Assembly (NCBI GenBank): GCA_023411815.1
Contig: JAEYOJ010000157.1
Coordinates: forward strand, 28,603-92,602
Reading direction: 5' to 3'
DNA from: Pseudomonadota bacterium
GTDB taxonomy: Bacteria; Desulfobacterota; Desulfovibrionia; Desulfovibrionales; Desulfovibrionaceae
DNA length: 64,000 bases
Shown here: piece by piece, positions 8,981 through 17,348 of the stretch
How positions within the stretch are numbered: position 1 is the stretch's first letter
How the letters are laid out: each line of letters begins with the position of its first letter
Program-made: the position numbers and the translations under genes
Notes under the pieces: model-generated
The model's input: the letters and a program-made list of their open reading frames with translations, nothing else
What the model was told of the DNA's origin: nothing
The model's database searches: none

Positions 8981-9679
8981 ATGCGCGGCAAAGGACAACA
9001 AAGCGCCAGCAGCCCACGACGAGGCACCGTCGCCAGACAGGTCGTCCTGCCTTTCCGCAAGTCGCTGGAAATCAGCGTCCAGAGCCTCCGCGTGCGCTTC
9101 TTCCGCTCGCTCATCACCACTCTGACCCTGGTGCTGGCTGTGGCCTTTCTCGGCTATGTCCTTGTATCCTCCGATATCGCCACGGGCCTGCTGCACAGCG
9201 GCGATCCCGGCCTGCGGGAGGTTCTTGCCCAGGCGGGATACGACCTGCCGCAAGGAGCCCAGGAAGCGGGCAGCAGCGCCACGGAACGCTGGATCGTGCT
9301 CCTGTCGCTGCTCGTCTGCGCCGTAGGCATCGTCAATGCTCAGCTCATGGCCGTCACCGAGCGCTTTCGCGAGATAGGCACCATGAAGTGCCTCGGCGCG
9401 CTGGACAGCTTCGTGTTACGGCTCTTTCTATTGGAGGCGGGAATACAGGGAGCTATAGGAGCCCTGATCGGTGCGCTGATCGGAGCCGTGGGCGCTCTCC
9501 TGGCCGGCCTGATCCGATTCGGGCCTCCGGCGCTAACCGAGCTTCCAGCGCCCGGAGTTGGCGTGTCGCTCCTGGCTGCCCTAGGCACGGGCCTGTTGCT
9601 GAGCCTGGCCGGAGTGGTCTACCCGGCCATCGTGGCCGCGCGCATGCAGCCTGTGGAAGCCATGCGCGTGCAGGAATGA
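8981..9679 (+). CDS. FtsX-like ABC transporter permease, short form
   Basis: A 232-residue membrane protein. A basic cytoplasmic head is followed by RVRFFRSLITTLTLVLAVAF (first membrane segment, about residues 40-62), only a short periplasmic part, and then three hydrophobic segments around residues 107-125, 145-177 and 190-215. EIGTMKCLGALDSFVLRLF and the end ARMQPVEAMRV are hallmarks of MacB/LolC/FtsX permeases. The usual large periplasmic domain between segments 1 and 2 is nearly absent. It most likely pairs with the ATPase at 9689 and the giant permease at 10464 as an asymmetric exporter. Confidence 0.8.
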   Translation: MRGKGQQSASSPRRGTVARQVVLPFRKSLEISVQSLRVRFFRSLITTLTLVLAVAFLGYVLVSSDIATGLLHSGDPGLREVLAQAGYDLPQGAQEAGSSATERWIVLLSLLVCAVGIVNAQLMAVTERFREIGTMKCLGALDSFVLRLFLLEAGIQGAIGALIGALIGAVGALLAGLIRFGPPALTELPAPGVGVSLLAALGTGLLLSLAGVVYPAIVAARMQPVEAMRVQE

Positions 9680-9688
9680 GGCGGTGGC

Positions 9689-10453
9689 ATGAGTGACCTG
9701 CAAACCGATCTCCGGGGCCGCACCATTGTCCGGGCCATGGGCGTGCGCAAGGTCTTCCAGTTGGGCAGGATCGAGGTCGAGGCCCTGCGCGGCATCGACC
9801 TGGAAATCATGCGCGGAGAGTACGTGTCCATCATGGGGCCGTCCGGCTCGGGCAAGAGCACGCTCTTCAACATGATCGGCGGCCTGGACAAGCCCAGCGA
9901 AGGCAAGGTCTTCATCGACGAAGTGGACGTGGCCCAGCTGGATGCCTACGAGCTGGCTTGGCTGCGCAACCGCAAGATCGGCTACATCTTCCAGACCTTC
10001 AACCTCATCCAGGTCATGACCGCCCTGGAGAACGTGACCCTGCCCATGATCTTCGGCGGAGCGAGCAACGACGAGGCCGTGGAAAAGGGCATCAAGCTCC
10101 TGCGCCTGGTGGGCTTGGACAAACGCTTCGACCACAAGCCCCAGGAGCTGTCCGGCGGCCAGCAGCAGCGTGTGGCCATCGCCCGTTCTCTGGCCAACGA
10201 CCCGGCCATCATTCTGGCCGACGAACCCACGGGCAACCTGGACCTGTCCACGGGCGAGGAGATCATCACCCTGCTCAAGACCTTGAGTCGCGAACAGGAC
10301 GTCACGGTCATCACCGCCACCCACGATTATAAGATGCTCAACGTTTCGGACCGGGTTATCTGGATCGTTGACGGTCGTATCGACCGTATCGAGGACCGTG
10401 CCGAACTCAAGATCGAGGTCGGCACCATCTCAAGCAGAACCCAGGCCGGATAG
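9689..10453 (+). CDS. LolD/MacB-type ABC transporter ATPase
   Basis: A 254-residue ATP-binding subunit with Walker A GPSGSGKST (about residues 49-57), Q-loop FQTFNLIQ, signature LSGGQQQR (about 154), Walker B AIILADEPTGNLD (about 172) and an H-loop in TATHD. This is the LolD/MacB/FtsE branch that powers FtsX-like permeases, usually mechanotransmission or lipoprotein/lipid extraction rather than classical channel transport. It sits between its two candidate permeases. An extended tail of about 25 residues follows the H-loop region. The permease stop lies nine bases upstream. Confidence 0.92.
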   Translation: MSDLQTDLRGRTIVRAMGVRKVFQLGRIEVEALRGIDLEIMRGEYVSIMGPSGSGKSTLFNMIGGLDKPSEGKVFIDEVDVAQLDAYELAWLRNRKIGYIFQTFNLIQVMTALENVTLPMIFGGASNDEAVEKGIKLLRLVGLDKRFDHKPQELSGGQQQRVAIARSLANDPAIILADEPTGNLDLSTGEEIITLLKTLSREQDVTVITATHDYKMLNVSDRVIWIVDGRIDRIEDRAELKIEVGTISSRTQAG

Positions 10454-10463
10454 GAATGCGGAC

Positions 10464-13400
10464 ATGATGCGCATGCGGCCCAGTCTGGCACGAAAAAGCC
10501 CGCCCGGAACATTCCGGAAGTTTTGGCCTGCATTTCTGGCCGCCTTGTTGGCGGGGCTGATCTCGGCCAAAGTGGCGGCCCAGCCGCTGCCCGGACTAGC
10601 CCGGACCATCGCTGACCTATCAGAAGTGGGAGACCGCAGCACAGGCACACAGGGCGCTGCCAAGGCCGCCGCATATATCTCCGACCAGCTCAAGGCCCTG
10701 GGCTATGAGGACCTCGGCCGCCAGGCTTATCTGACACCGATACGTGTCCACCGTGGCAGCCGCATCAGAATTGACGGGCAGATGGTAGCCATAACGCCTT
10801 TGCAGCTCAACGCAATTACCCCGAACACCATTCCGTCACCCGGAATCTCCGGTCCATTGATCTACGTGGGTCAGGGCTCGCCCTTGGAGATGGACGGCAA
10901 GCCCGTTCAGGGCTCCATCGTGCTCATGGACATGGATTCCGGCCGCAACTGGCGCACGGCGGCGGCTCTGGGCGCCAAGGCGATCATCTATGTGGACCAG
11001 GAGCCGAGCGTGAAGGGCCGCTTTGAGGATAAGCATGAGCTGACGCCCCTGGATTTCCCACGCTTCTTCATGACCGGAGACGAAGCCGAGAGACTTGTGC
11101 CGGGCTTCCGGAGCACGCCGTCCGACAACGCACGCCTCCCCGAAGCCGTGCTCACATCCAATGTCGTCTGGGAGCGGGTCGCGGCCGAGAACGTCTTCTG
11201 CCTGGTGCCCGGAGCCGACAAGAAGCTGTCGGAAGAGCTGATGGTGATCGAGGCTTTTTACGACAGCACGGCCTGGGCCTACGGCCAGTCTCCCGGTGCG
11301 GACGAGGCCTCGTCCGTGGCTGGCCTGCTGCATCTGGCCCGGTACTTCAAGGAGAATCCCCCGGGCCGCTCCGTACTGCTCGTTGCCACCAGCGGCCACG
11401 CCCAAGGCTTGGCCGGCTGGCGGGAGTTCCTGTGGGCCATGCAGGCCAAGGGCAAATACCTGCGCGACCTGGAACGTCACCAACGCGACCGCTTGGACCA
11501 AGCCAAGGCAGTGCTGCAGGCTATGGACGAAAAGGCTCCCGTGGCAATGGCCTTGCCAGGCGCTTCCGGCCCTTTGGCCAAAGCCATGGACGATGAACTG
11601 AAGCAAGAATCCGAGCGCATGGCCCAGGAACTCACGCGCCTGCGCCTTCTGGGTGACGGGAACGAAGCTCGCATCCGCGCGTTGACCGATTATCGGGCCC
11701 AAATCCGCCAGCTCACCTGGGGCTTGGCCCCGGAACTGGTGTCGGCGCAGCAGCGCGAGACGCTCGAACGCATGCTTCCCCGCATCCGACGGGCGCAGGG
11801 AGCCATCCTGGCTGATGCCGAGGAGCAGCTCGCCGCCCTGCGCAGCTCCAGGGACATGCGCGGCATGGTCGCCGTGCGCGAAGTCGCGGCCAGTATCTCC
11901 CTGCATTTGTCCAGCGGGGGCGACGGCGTAGGGGCCTTTGCCAACGAAGGCTTCATGTACACCATCCGGCCGGACCGTAATTACAGCGGCTCGTTCTCGC
12001 TTATCAGCCGCGCGGCTGACCGTGCGGCCATCCAGACCGCCGAGCGTATCGGCACATCCGCTACGCAATTGCGCTTCGTCAACGCCCTGCGGCCGGACAG
12101 TCTGCGGCCGTGGCGAAGCTGGTTCCTGGACCAACCTCTCATGGGCGGCGAACTGGCCAGCCTGGCCAACTACGTGGGCATCAGCCTGGCCACGGTAAAC
12201 GACGCCCGGCCCTGGTGGGGCACGCCCTACGACACTCCCGAGCGCGTGGACCTGGAGCGCCTGTCGGACCAGGTGCGCTTCGTTTCCGGGCTGATCACCG
12301 AACTGACGCGCACCCCGACGCCGCTGTTCGCTGAGCGTCCGCGCGAGGGCTTCGCCACCTTGGACGGCCAGGCCAGCTTTCTGCGCCAGGGAGAGCTGTT
12401 TCCGGACCAGCCTGCGCCCGGCACGGTGATCCAGGCCTACCAAGACAACGGCGTGTTCTACGCCATCACCGACACCGAGGGAGTGTTCCGTCTGGTGGGC
12501 ATGGGCAACAAGAAGGTCATCGTAGGCAAGGTCATACTGGAGGCCTACCGGTTCGACCCCGTGAGCGGACGCGTGCTCTGGGCCATCGATAAGCGCGGCA
12601 CGGGCAAGGACGCCTACCGGGTCAAGATGAACCGGCTCTTCGAGCAGACGCGGCTGACCATGTTCGCAGCGGACCAGATGACGGTCTTCAACACCCTGGA
12701 GCCGCGCACCTTCCAGTACATGACCAAGATCGCGCTGTTCGACGCCCGGCGCGACGCCGAGCCAAACCGCTTCTGGTACAGCCGCATCGACACGCGCGAC
12801 TCGACCCTGCTCAGCTTTTACCTGGAGCCGGGCATTCCGCTCAAATACACCCTTTCGGACACTCTCCTGAACCGAAAGATGATCATGACCAACGCCGCGC
12901 CGGAGCAGCCCGAGGGCGTCGGCTATCTGCCCGAGCAGTGGCCGCTCATCCCGCGCACCGAGTACCATGCCGCCAAGGACATGTGGGCGCTGCTTCTGCC
13001 GCGCATCGACAATCTGGAAGAGCATGGCGTGGTCAATGAGCGCATCCGAGGGTTGCGCCGGGAAGGCCTGGAAGCCTTCAGTACTGCAGAGCAGGCCTAC
13101 GAAGAGCGGCGCTTCTCCGACTTCCTGGAGTCCTCACGCGTGGCCTGGTCCCTGGCTAGCCGAGTCTACAACGACGTGGAAGCCACCCAGCGCGACGTGC
13201 TCCTGGGCGTGCTGTTCTATGTGGCCCTGTTCGTGCCCTTCGCCTACTGCGCCGAACGCCTCCTGTTCAGCTTCGCGGACATCAAGAAGCGCATCGTGAC
13301 CCTGCTGGCCATCCTGGCCGTGGTCATCGGCATCATCTACGAAGTTCACCCGGCCTTTCAACTCACCTACAGCCCGGTGGTGGTCATTCTGGCCTTTTTC

Positions 13401-15341
13401 ATCCTGGGTCTGTCCATGCTCGTGTCGCTGATCATCTTCCTGCGCTTTGAACGGGAAATGGCCGGACTGCAGCGGCGTACCGGCGGCCAGGGCGCGGAGT
13501 TGGGCCGCTGGAAGGCCCTGGGCGCCTCCTTCGCCATCGGCGTCAGCAACTTGAGACGGCGCAAGATACGTACTCTGCTAACAACATTGACCCTGGTGCT
13601 GCTGACCTTCACCATCATGAGCTTCACGGCGGTCAAAAGCGTGCGCGAAAAGAGCGCCAGCCTCTTTTCCAGGCAGACTCCTTATGACGGGCTGCTCATG
13701 CGTTCCCTGGCCTGGTCCAGCCTGCCGCCCGAAGCCATGTCCATCGTGCGCAACAAATTCGGCGGCGAGGCTCTCGTGGGTCCACGCATCTGGCTGGAAG
13801 GCAGCTCCAGGACCACGGCGGCTTTCGTGCCGCTGGAGACTGATGCCGGCCGCGAATCGGCCCGCGGGCTGGTGGGGCTTTCACCACAAGAGCCTGAGAT
13901 CAGCGGCATGGAGCGCATACTGGTGGGCGGACGCTGGTTTGCGCCGGATGAGGAGCGTGCGGTGCTCCTGCCGAGCCGCATGGCCGCGCGCCTCGGTCTC
14001 GATCCCGCCAACCCAGAGGGGGCTTCCGTTAAGCTGTGGGGTATGCCCTTCACGGTCACGGGAGTATTCGACGGTGCTCGGCTCACCTCCGAGACGGATC
14101 TGGATGGGGAGCCGATCACCCCTGTGGTCTTTCCCAGCGAGACCGTGCTTGGCGTGGCCGAGTTGGAAGCCGAAGAAACCGAGTCCGAGCAGGAACTGCA
14201 CGCGATACAGACGCGCTACGAGCATGTATCGGGCGAAGTGACGGTCATCGTGCCCGACTCCACGGCCATGGCCCTGGGCGGCCAACTCAAGGCCATGGCC
14301 GTCCGGCCGCCCGACCCCGCGGATGTGCCCAGGCTCGCCCGGCACATGTTGGATCGCTTCGGTCTGCCGCTCTTCTGCGGCATAACTCCTGAGGGCGGCA
14401 CTCCAGGAGGAGAGCCCGCCGGGACCTATCTTTTCTACGCCGCCGATACCCTGAACTACTCGGGCCTTCCCAATGTTGTCGTGCCAGTACTCATCTCCGC
14501 GCTCATCGTGCTCAACACGATGATCGCCAGCGTGTACGAGCGCAAGCGCGAGATCGGAGTGTACACCTCCGTGGGCATGGCTCCCACTCACGTATCCTTC
14601 CTGTTTGTGGCCGAGGCCCTGGCCTATGCGGTCATCAGCGTGGTGCTCGGCTACCTGTTGGCCCAGACCGCCGCCCAGGTGCTCGCCGGCACCCCCCTGT
14701 GGGCCGGCATGACCGCCAACTACTCATCCCTGGGCGGTGTGGCGGCCATGATCCTGGTCATCGTCGTGGTGCTGGCCTCGGTCATCTACCCGTCGAGGGT
14801 TGCCGGCCAGATCGCCATTCCGGACGTGAACCGCTCCTGGTCCATGCCGGAGCCGGACGGCGACGAAATGGTCGCCACTCTGCCCTTCCTGCTCAAGCGC
14901 GACGAGCAGCGCTGCGTGGGCGGCTTCCTGGTGGATTACTACAAGGCCCACGAGGACATCTCCCACGGCCTGTTTTCTTCGGATGACATCGCCTACCGCT
15001 ACGCATGTCCGATGCCGGCCCTGGCTGGCAGCAGCAAACCGAGCAGCGAGGACGATTGCCTGCAGATGAGCGCCAAGGTCTGGCTGGCACCCTTCGATTT
15101 CGGCGTGCGCCAGCATGTGCAGCTCATCTTCTGTCCGGCGCGGGTCAGCCCCGAGTTCCTGGAAATCCAAGTGCGCCTGAGACGCGAGGCCGGCGAGCAC
15201 GGAGCCTGGAAGCGCATCAATAAGGGCTTTCTCAACGACCTGCGCCGACAACTCCTGGCCTGGCGCTCCCTGGGCCAGGAGGACAGGACGCGCTACGAGG
15301 GTTTCATCGTTTCCCCCGCACCCGAACCCCAACAGGCGTAG
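10464..15341 (+). CDS. Giant FtsX-like permease with degenerate M28 peptidase-like N-domain
   Basis: About 1625 residues from ATG 10464. A membrane anchor (about residues 18-38) leads to a periplasmic region with the YISDQLKALGY start typical of M28 peptidases. A protease-associated-like domain follows (about 125-200), then the core EAFYDST...GADEASSVAGLL (about 260-290). The first zinc ligand, normally His in HxD, is Phe here, so catalysis is doubtful. Next come long helical and beta regions. Hydrophobic segments lie at about 910-995 and an FtsX half at 1020-1060 (RKIRTLLTTLTLVLLTF). A second permease part at 1340-1450 contains YERKREIGVYTSVGMAP, and a soluble tail of about 175 residues ends the protein. 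It is the likely partner of the ATPase at 9689. Confidence 0.8.
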   Translation: MMRMRPSLARKSPPGTFRKFWPAFLAALLAGLISAKVAAQPLPGLARTIADLSEVGDRSTGTQGAAKAAAYISDQLKALGYEDLGRQAYLTPIRVHRGSRIRIDGQMVAITPLQLNAITPNTIPSPGISGPLIYVGQGSPLEMDGKPVQGSIVLMDMDSGRNWRTAAALGAKAIIYVDQEPSVKGRFEDKHELTPLDFPRFFMTGDEAERLVPGFRSTPSDNARLPEAVLTSNVVWERVAAENVFCLVPGADKKLSEELMVIEAFYDSTAWAYGQSPGADEASSVAGLLHLARYFKENPPGRSVLLVATSGHAQGLAGWREFLWAMQAKGKYLRDLERHQRDRLDQAKAVLQAMDEKAPVAMALPGASGPLAKAMDDELKQESERMAQELTRLRLLGDGNEARIRALTDYRAQIRQLTWGLAPELVSAQQRETLERMLPRIRRAQGAILADAEEQLAALRSSRDMRGMVAVREVAASISLHLSSGGDGVGAFANEGFMYTIRPDRNYSGSFSLISRAADRAAIQTAERIGTSATQLRFVNALRPDSLRPWRSWFLDQPLMGGELASLANYVGISLATVNDARPWWGTPYDTPERVDLERLSDQVRFVSGLITELTRTPTPLFAERPREGFATLDGQASFLRQGELFPDQPAPGTVIQAYQDNGVFYAITDTEGVFRLVGMGNKKVIVGKVILEAYRFDPVSGRVLWAIDKRGTGKDAYRVKMNRLFEQTRLTMFAADQMTVFNTLEPRTFQYMTKIALFDARRDAEPNRFWYSRIDTRDSTLLSFYLEPGIPLKYTLSDTLLNRKMIMTNAAPEQPEGVGYLPEQWPLIPRTEYHAAKDMWALLLPRIDNLEEHGVVNERIRGLRREGLEAFSTAEQAYEERRFSDFLESSRVAWSLASRVYNDVEATQRDVLLGVLFYVALFVPFAYCAERLLFSFADIKKRIVTLLAILAVVIGIIYEVHPAFQLTYSPVVVILAFFILGLSMLVSLIIFLRFEREMAGLQRRTGGQGAELGRWKALGASFAIGVSNLRRRKIRTLLTTLTLVLLTFTIMSFTAVKSVREKSASLFSRQTPYDGLLMRSLAWSSLPPEAMSIVRNKFGGEALVGPRIWLEGSSRTTAAFVPLETDAGRESARGLVGLSPQEPEISGMERILVGGRWFAPDEERAVLLPSRMAARLGLDPANPEGASVKLWGMPFTVTGVFDGARLTSETDLDGEPITPVVFPSETVLGVAELEAEETESEQELHAIQTRYEHVSGEVTVIVPDSTAMALGGQLKAMAVRPPDPADVPRLARHMLDRFGLPLFCGITPEGGTPGGEPAGTYLFYAADTLNYSGLPNVVVPVLISALIVLNTMIASVYERKREIGVYTSVGMAPTHVSFLFVAEALAYAVISVVLGYLLAQTAAQVLAGTPLWAGMTANYSSLGGVAAMILVIVVVLASVIYPSRVAGQIAIPDVNRSWSMPEPDGDEMVATLPFLLKRDEQRCVGGFLVDYYKAHEDISHGLFSSDDIAYRYACPMPALAGSSKPSSEDDCLQMSAKVWLAPFDFGVRQHVQLIFCPARVSPEFLEIQVRLRREAGEHGAWKRINKGFLNDLRRQLLAWRSLGQEDRTRYEGFIVSPAPEPQQA

Positions 15342-15347
15342 GGAAGC

Positions 15348-17324
15348 ATGGGCAGGAACATTCGCGTGCGCGCCTTGCTGGTGGGTATCGTCTTCGGGCT
15401 GCTCATCTGCTTGGCCACACCCTACCAGAACATCTATCTCATGGGTACGCTGCTGGGCGGAGGCCACTTCCCTCTGGCCCCTTTCTTTATTTTCGCCTGG
15501 CTCATGGTGCTCATAGCCGCCGCGGCGCGCATCCTGCGCCGGCCTCCGCTACTCACGGGGCTGGAGCTCCTGTGCGCCTGGGCTATCATGATCGTGGTTT
15601 CGGGCATTCCCTACACCGGTCTGCTGCGCACGTTCCTGATCAACCTCACCGCGCCGTTCCAGTTCGCCACCACGGGCAACCGCTGGGATGAGGTGTTGCA
15701 TCCGATCATGCCCAAGGGTCTCTATCCGCAGAATCCGGCTGCCGTGGAAGTCCTGTGGAACGGGCTGGACCGTGGCTACGACATGGGTTGGTGGGAAATC
15801 TTGTCCAACATTCCCTGGCTGGCCTGGATCACACCGCTTGCCTGGTGGGCCGTGTTCATACTGCTCTCCTACCTGGTCATGCTGTGCATCGTGAACATCC
15901 TCAGCCGCCAATGGATTGCCAACGAGCGCATGAACTTCCCTCTCCTGCGCCTGCCGCAGTTCATGGAAGAGGTCATGGACCAGCAGCGGCTTGGCGGCTT
16001 TCTCGCTGATCGCTACCTGATCCTGGGCCTGCTCGTGCCGGCCGTCCTGCACACGATCAACGGCCTGAATTTCTATCACCCGCAAGTGCCGGCCATCCCT
16101 ACTCTAATACCCATCGGTCCCTATTTCCCGCCCACGGGGCTGTTCGCCGGATTCTCCAAGCTTCGCATCTACTTCTATCCGGCTTTTATCGGTTTCGCCT
16201 TCCTGGCCGCTCGCCAGATATCGCTCAGCCTTTGGTCCTTCTACATCCTCGGCTCGTTCATATTCGGCATCCTGGCCCTTGTGGGCCTGTCCGTGCCGCC
16301 GGCCGCCCTGGGCGTGTCCTTCGGACCTACTCTTGCCTTTCCTGAAGAGACGCAGATGATCGGAGCCTACATCGTCTTCTTCCTGTTCATCCTGTGGCTG
16401 GCCCGCTTCCACTTGGCCCAGGTGCTCAGGGCCGCTTTCTTGCCCGGCGGCGAGCCGGCACGCGAAACCGAATGGCTATCCCTGCGCTGGTCCTTCTGGG
16501 GGCTCGTGCTGGGCGGCTGTGGCCTGGTCGCCTGGTGTGCCTATTTCGGCATGAGCGTGGCCATGGCCCTGTTGGTCCTGCTGGTCTTCTTCATGATGAC
16601 CATCGTAGCCACTCGCGTGGTCTGCCAGGGCGGCATCCCCTATTTCACGCTCACGGCCGCGCCGCTCGACGCCATCCTGGCCTTCATGGGCACCAAGCTG
16701 TTCACCGCCCAAGGCCTGCTTCTGGCTGCCGTATCCCAGAAAGCGCTCTACGTAGACCTGCGCGAATCACTTATGCCCTCACTGTTGCACGCTTCCAAGG
16801 TCAGCGAGGAAACCGCGCGCAAGCGGCTCATGCTCCTGGGCATTGTGCTGGTCATCCTTCTCGGGCTGGTGGCCAGCTTTGCGGCCATGCTCGTGCTGGC
16901 GCATCGCCACGGCCTGCGCGAACTGGAGTTGGAGTGGGCCACGACGACCACGGTGAGCGTGTATGAGAACGTGCAGCGGCTCCTGGAAGTACCCAGCGAC
17001 GCCCGCCCCTTCGTCATGCTCTTCGCCGCCATCGGCGCAGCGGTCATGCTCGGGCTCATCGTCTGTTACCAGCGCTTCTACTGGTGGCCGCTGCACCCCA
17101 TCGGCTACCTGACAACCTACAGTTCGGCCATGCGCATTCTGTGGTTCAGCTTCTTCGTGGGCTGGGCCGTGAACGAGCTGGTGCTGCGCTACGGCGGCAC
17201 GGGCCTGCACCGCCGGGTGCGCCTGTTTTTCTTTGGGCTCATCCTGGGTGATTTCCTCATGGGCGGCATCTTCGCGGGCCTGGGCGTATGGACGGGGTCG
17301 AGCTACATGACCATGCCCGACTAG
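15348..17324 (+). CDS. Polytopic membrane protein, DUF6785-like
   Basis: A 658-residue protein made almost wholly of hydrophobic segments (I estimate 12-16). The start RVRALLVGIVFGLLICL and the internal phrase ANERMNFPLLRLPQFM resemble large uncharacterised proteins grouped as DUF6785/DUF6784, which have a distant oligopeptide-transporter-like look; the assignment is from memory of the pattern. It starts six bases after the giant permease stop and is followed 24 bases later by a protein of the same size and style. A role as a channel or flippase for the product of the cluster is a guess. Confidence 0.6.
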   Translation: MGRNIRVRALLVGIVFGLLICLATPYQNIYLMGTLLGGGHFPLAPFFIFAWLMVLIAAAARILRRPPLLTGLELLCAWAIMIVVSGIPYTGLLRTFLINLTAPFQFATTGNRWDEVLHPIMPKGLYPQNPAAVEVLWNGLDRGYDMGWWEILSNIPWLAWITPLAWWAVFILLSYLVMLCIVNILSRQWIANERMNFPLLRLPQFMEEVMDQQRLGGFLADRYLILGLLVPAVLHTINGLNFYHPQVPAIPTLIPIGPYFPPTGLFAGFSKLRIYFYPAFIGFAFLAARQISLSLWSFYILGSFIFGILALVGLSVPPAALGVSFGPTLAFPEETQMIGAYIVFFLFILWLARFHLAQVLRAAFLPGGEPARETEWLSLRWSFWGLVLGGCGLVAWCAYFGMSVAMALLVLLVFFMMTIVATRVVCQGGIPYFTLTAAPLDAILAFMGTKLFTAQGLLLAAVSQKALYVDLRESLMPSLLHASKVSEETARKRLMLLGIVLVILLGLVASFAAMLVLAHRHGLRELELEWATTTTVSVYENVQRLLEVPSDARPFVMLFAAIGAAVMLGLIVCYQRFYWWPLHPIGYLTTYSSAMRILWFSFFVGWAVNELVLRYGGTGLHRRVRLFFFGLILGDFLMGGIFAGLGVWTGSSYMTMPD

Positions 17325-17348
17325 AGATAAAGACGGGACGGAAGCCGA

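Noticed and set aside
10836..13025. 729-codon open frame on the minus strand
   Set aside because: It lies fully opposite the giant permease; its sequence is His/Gly/Gln-rich without family motifs, a typical shadow in GC-rich DNA.
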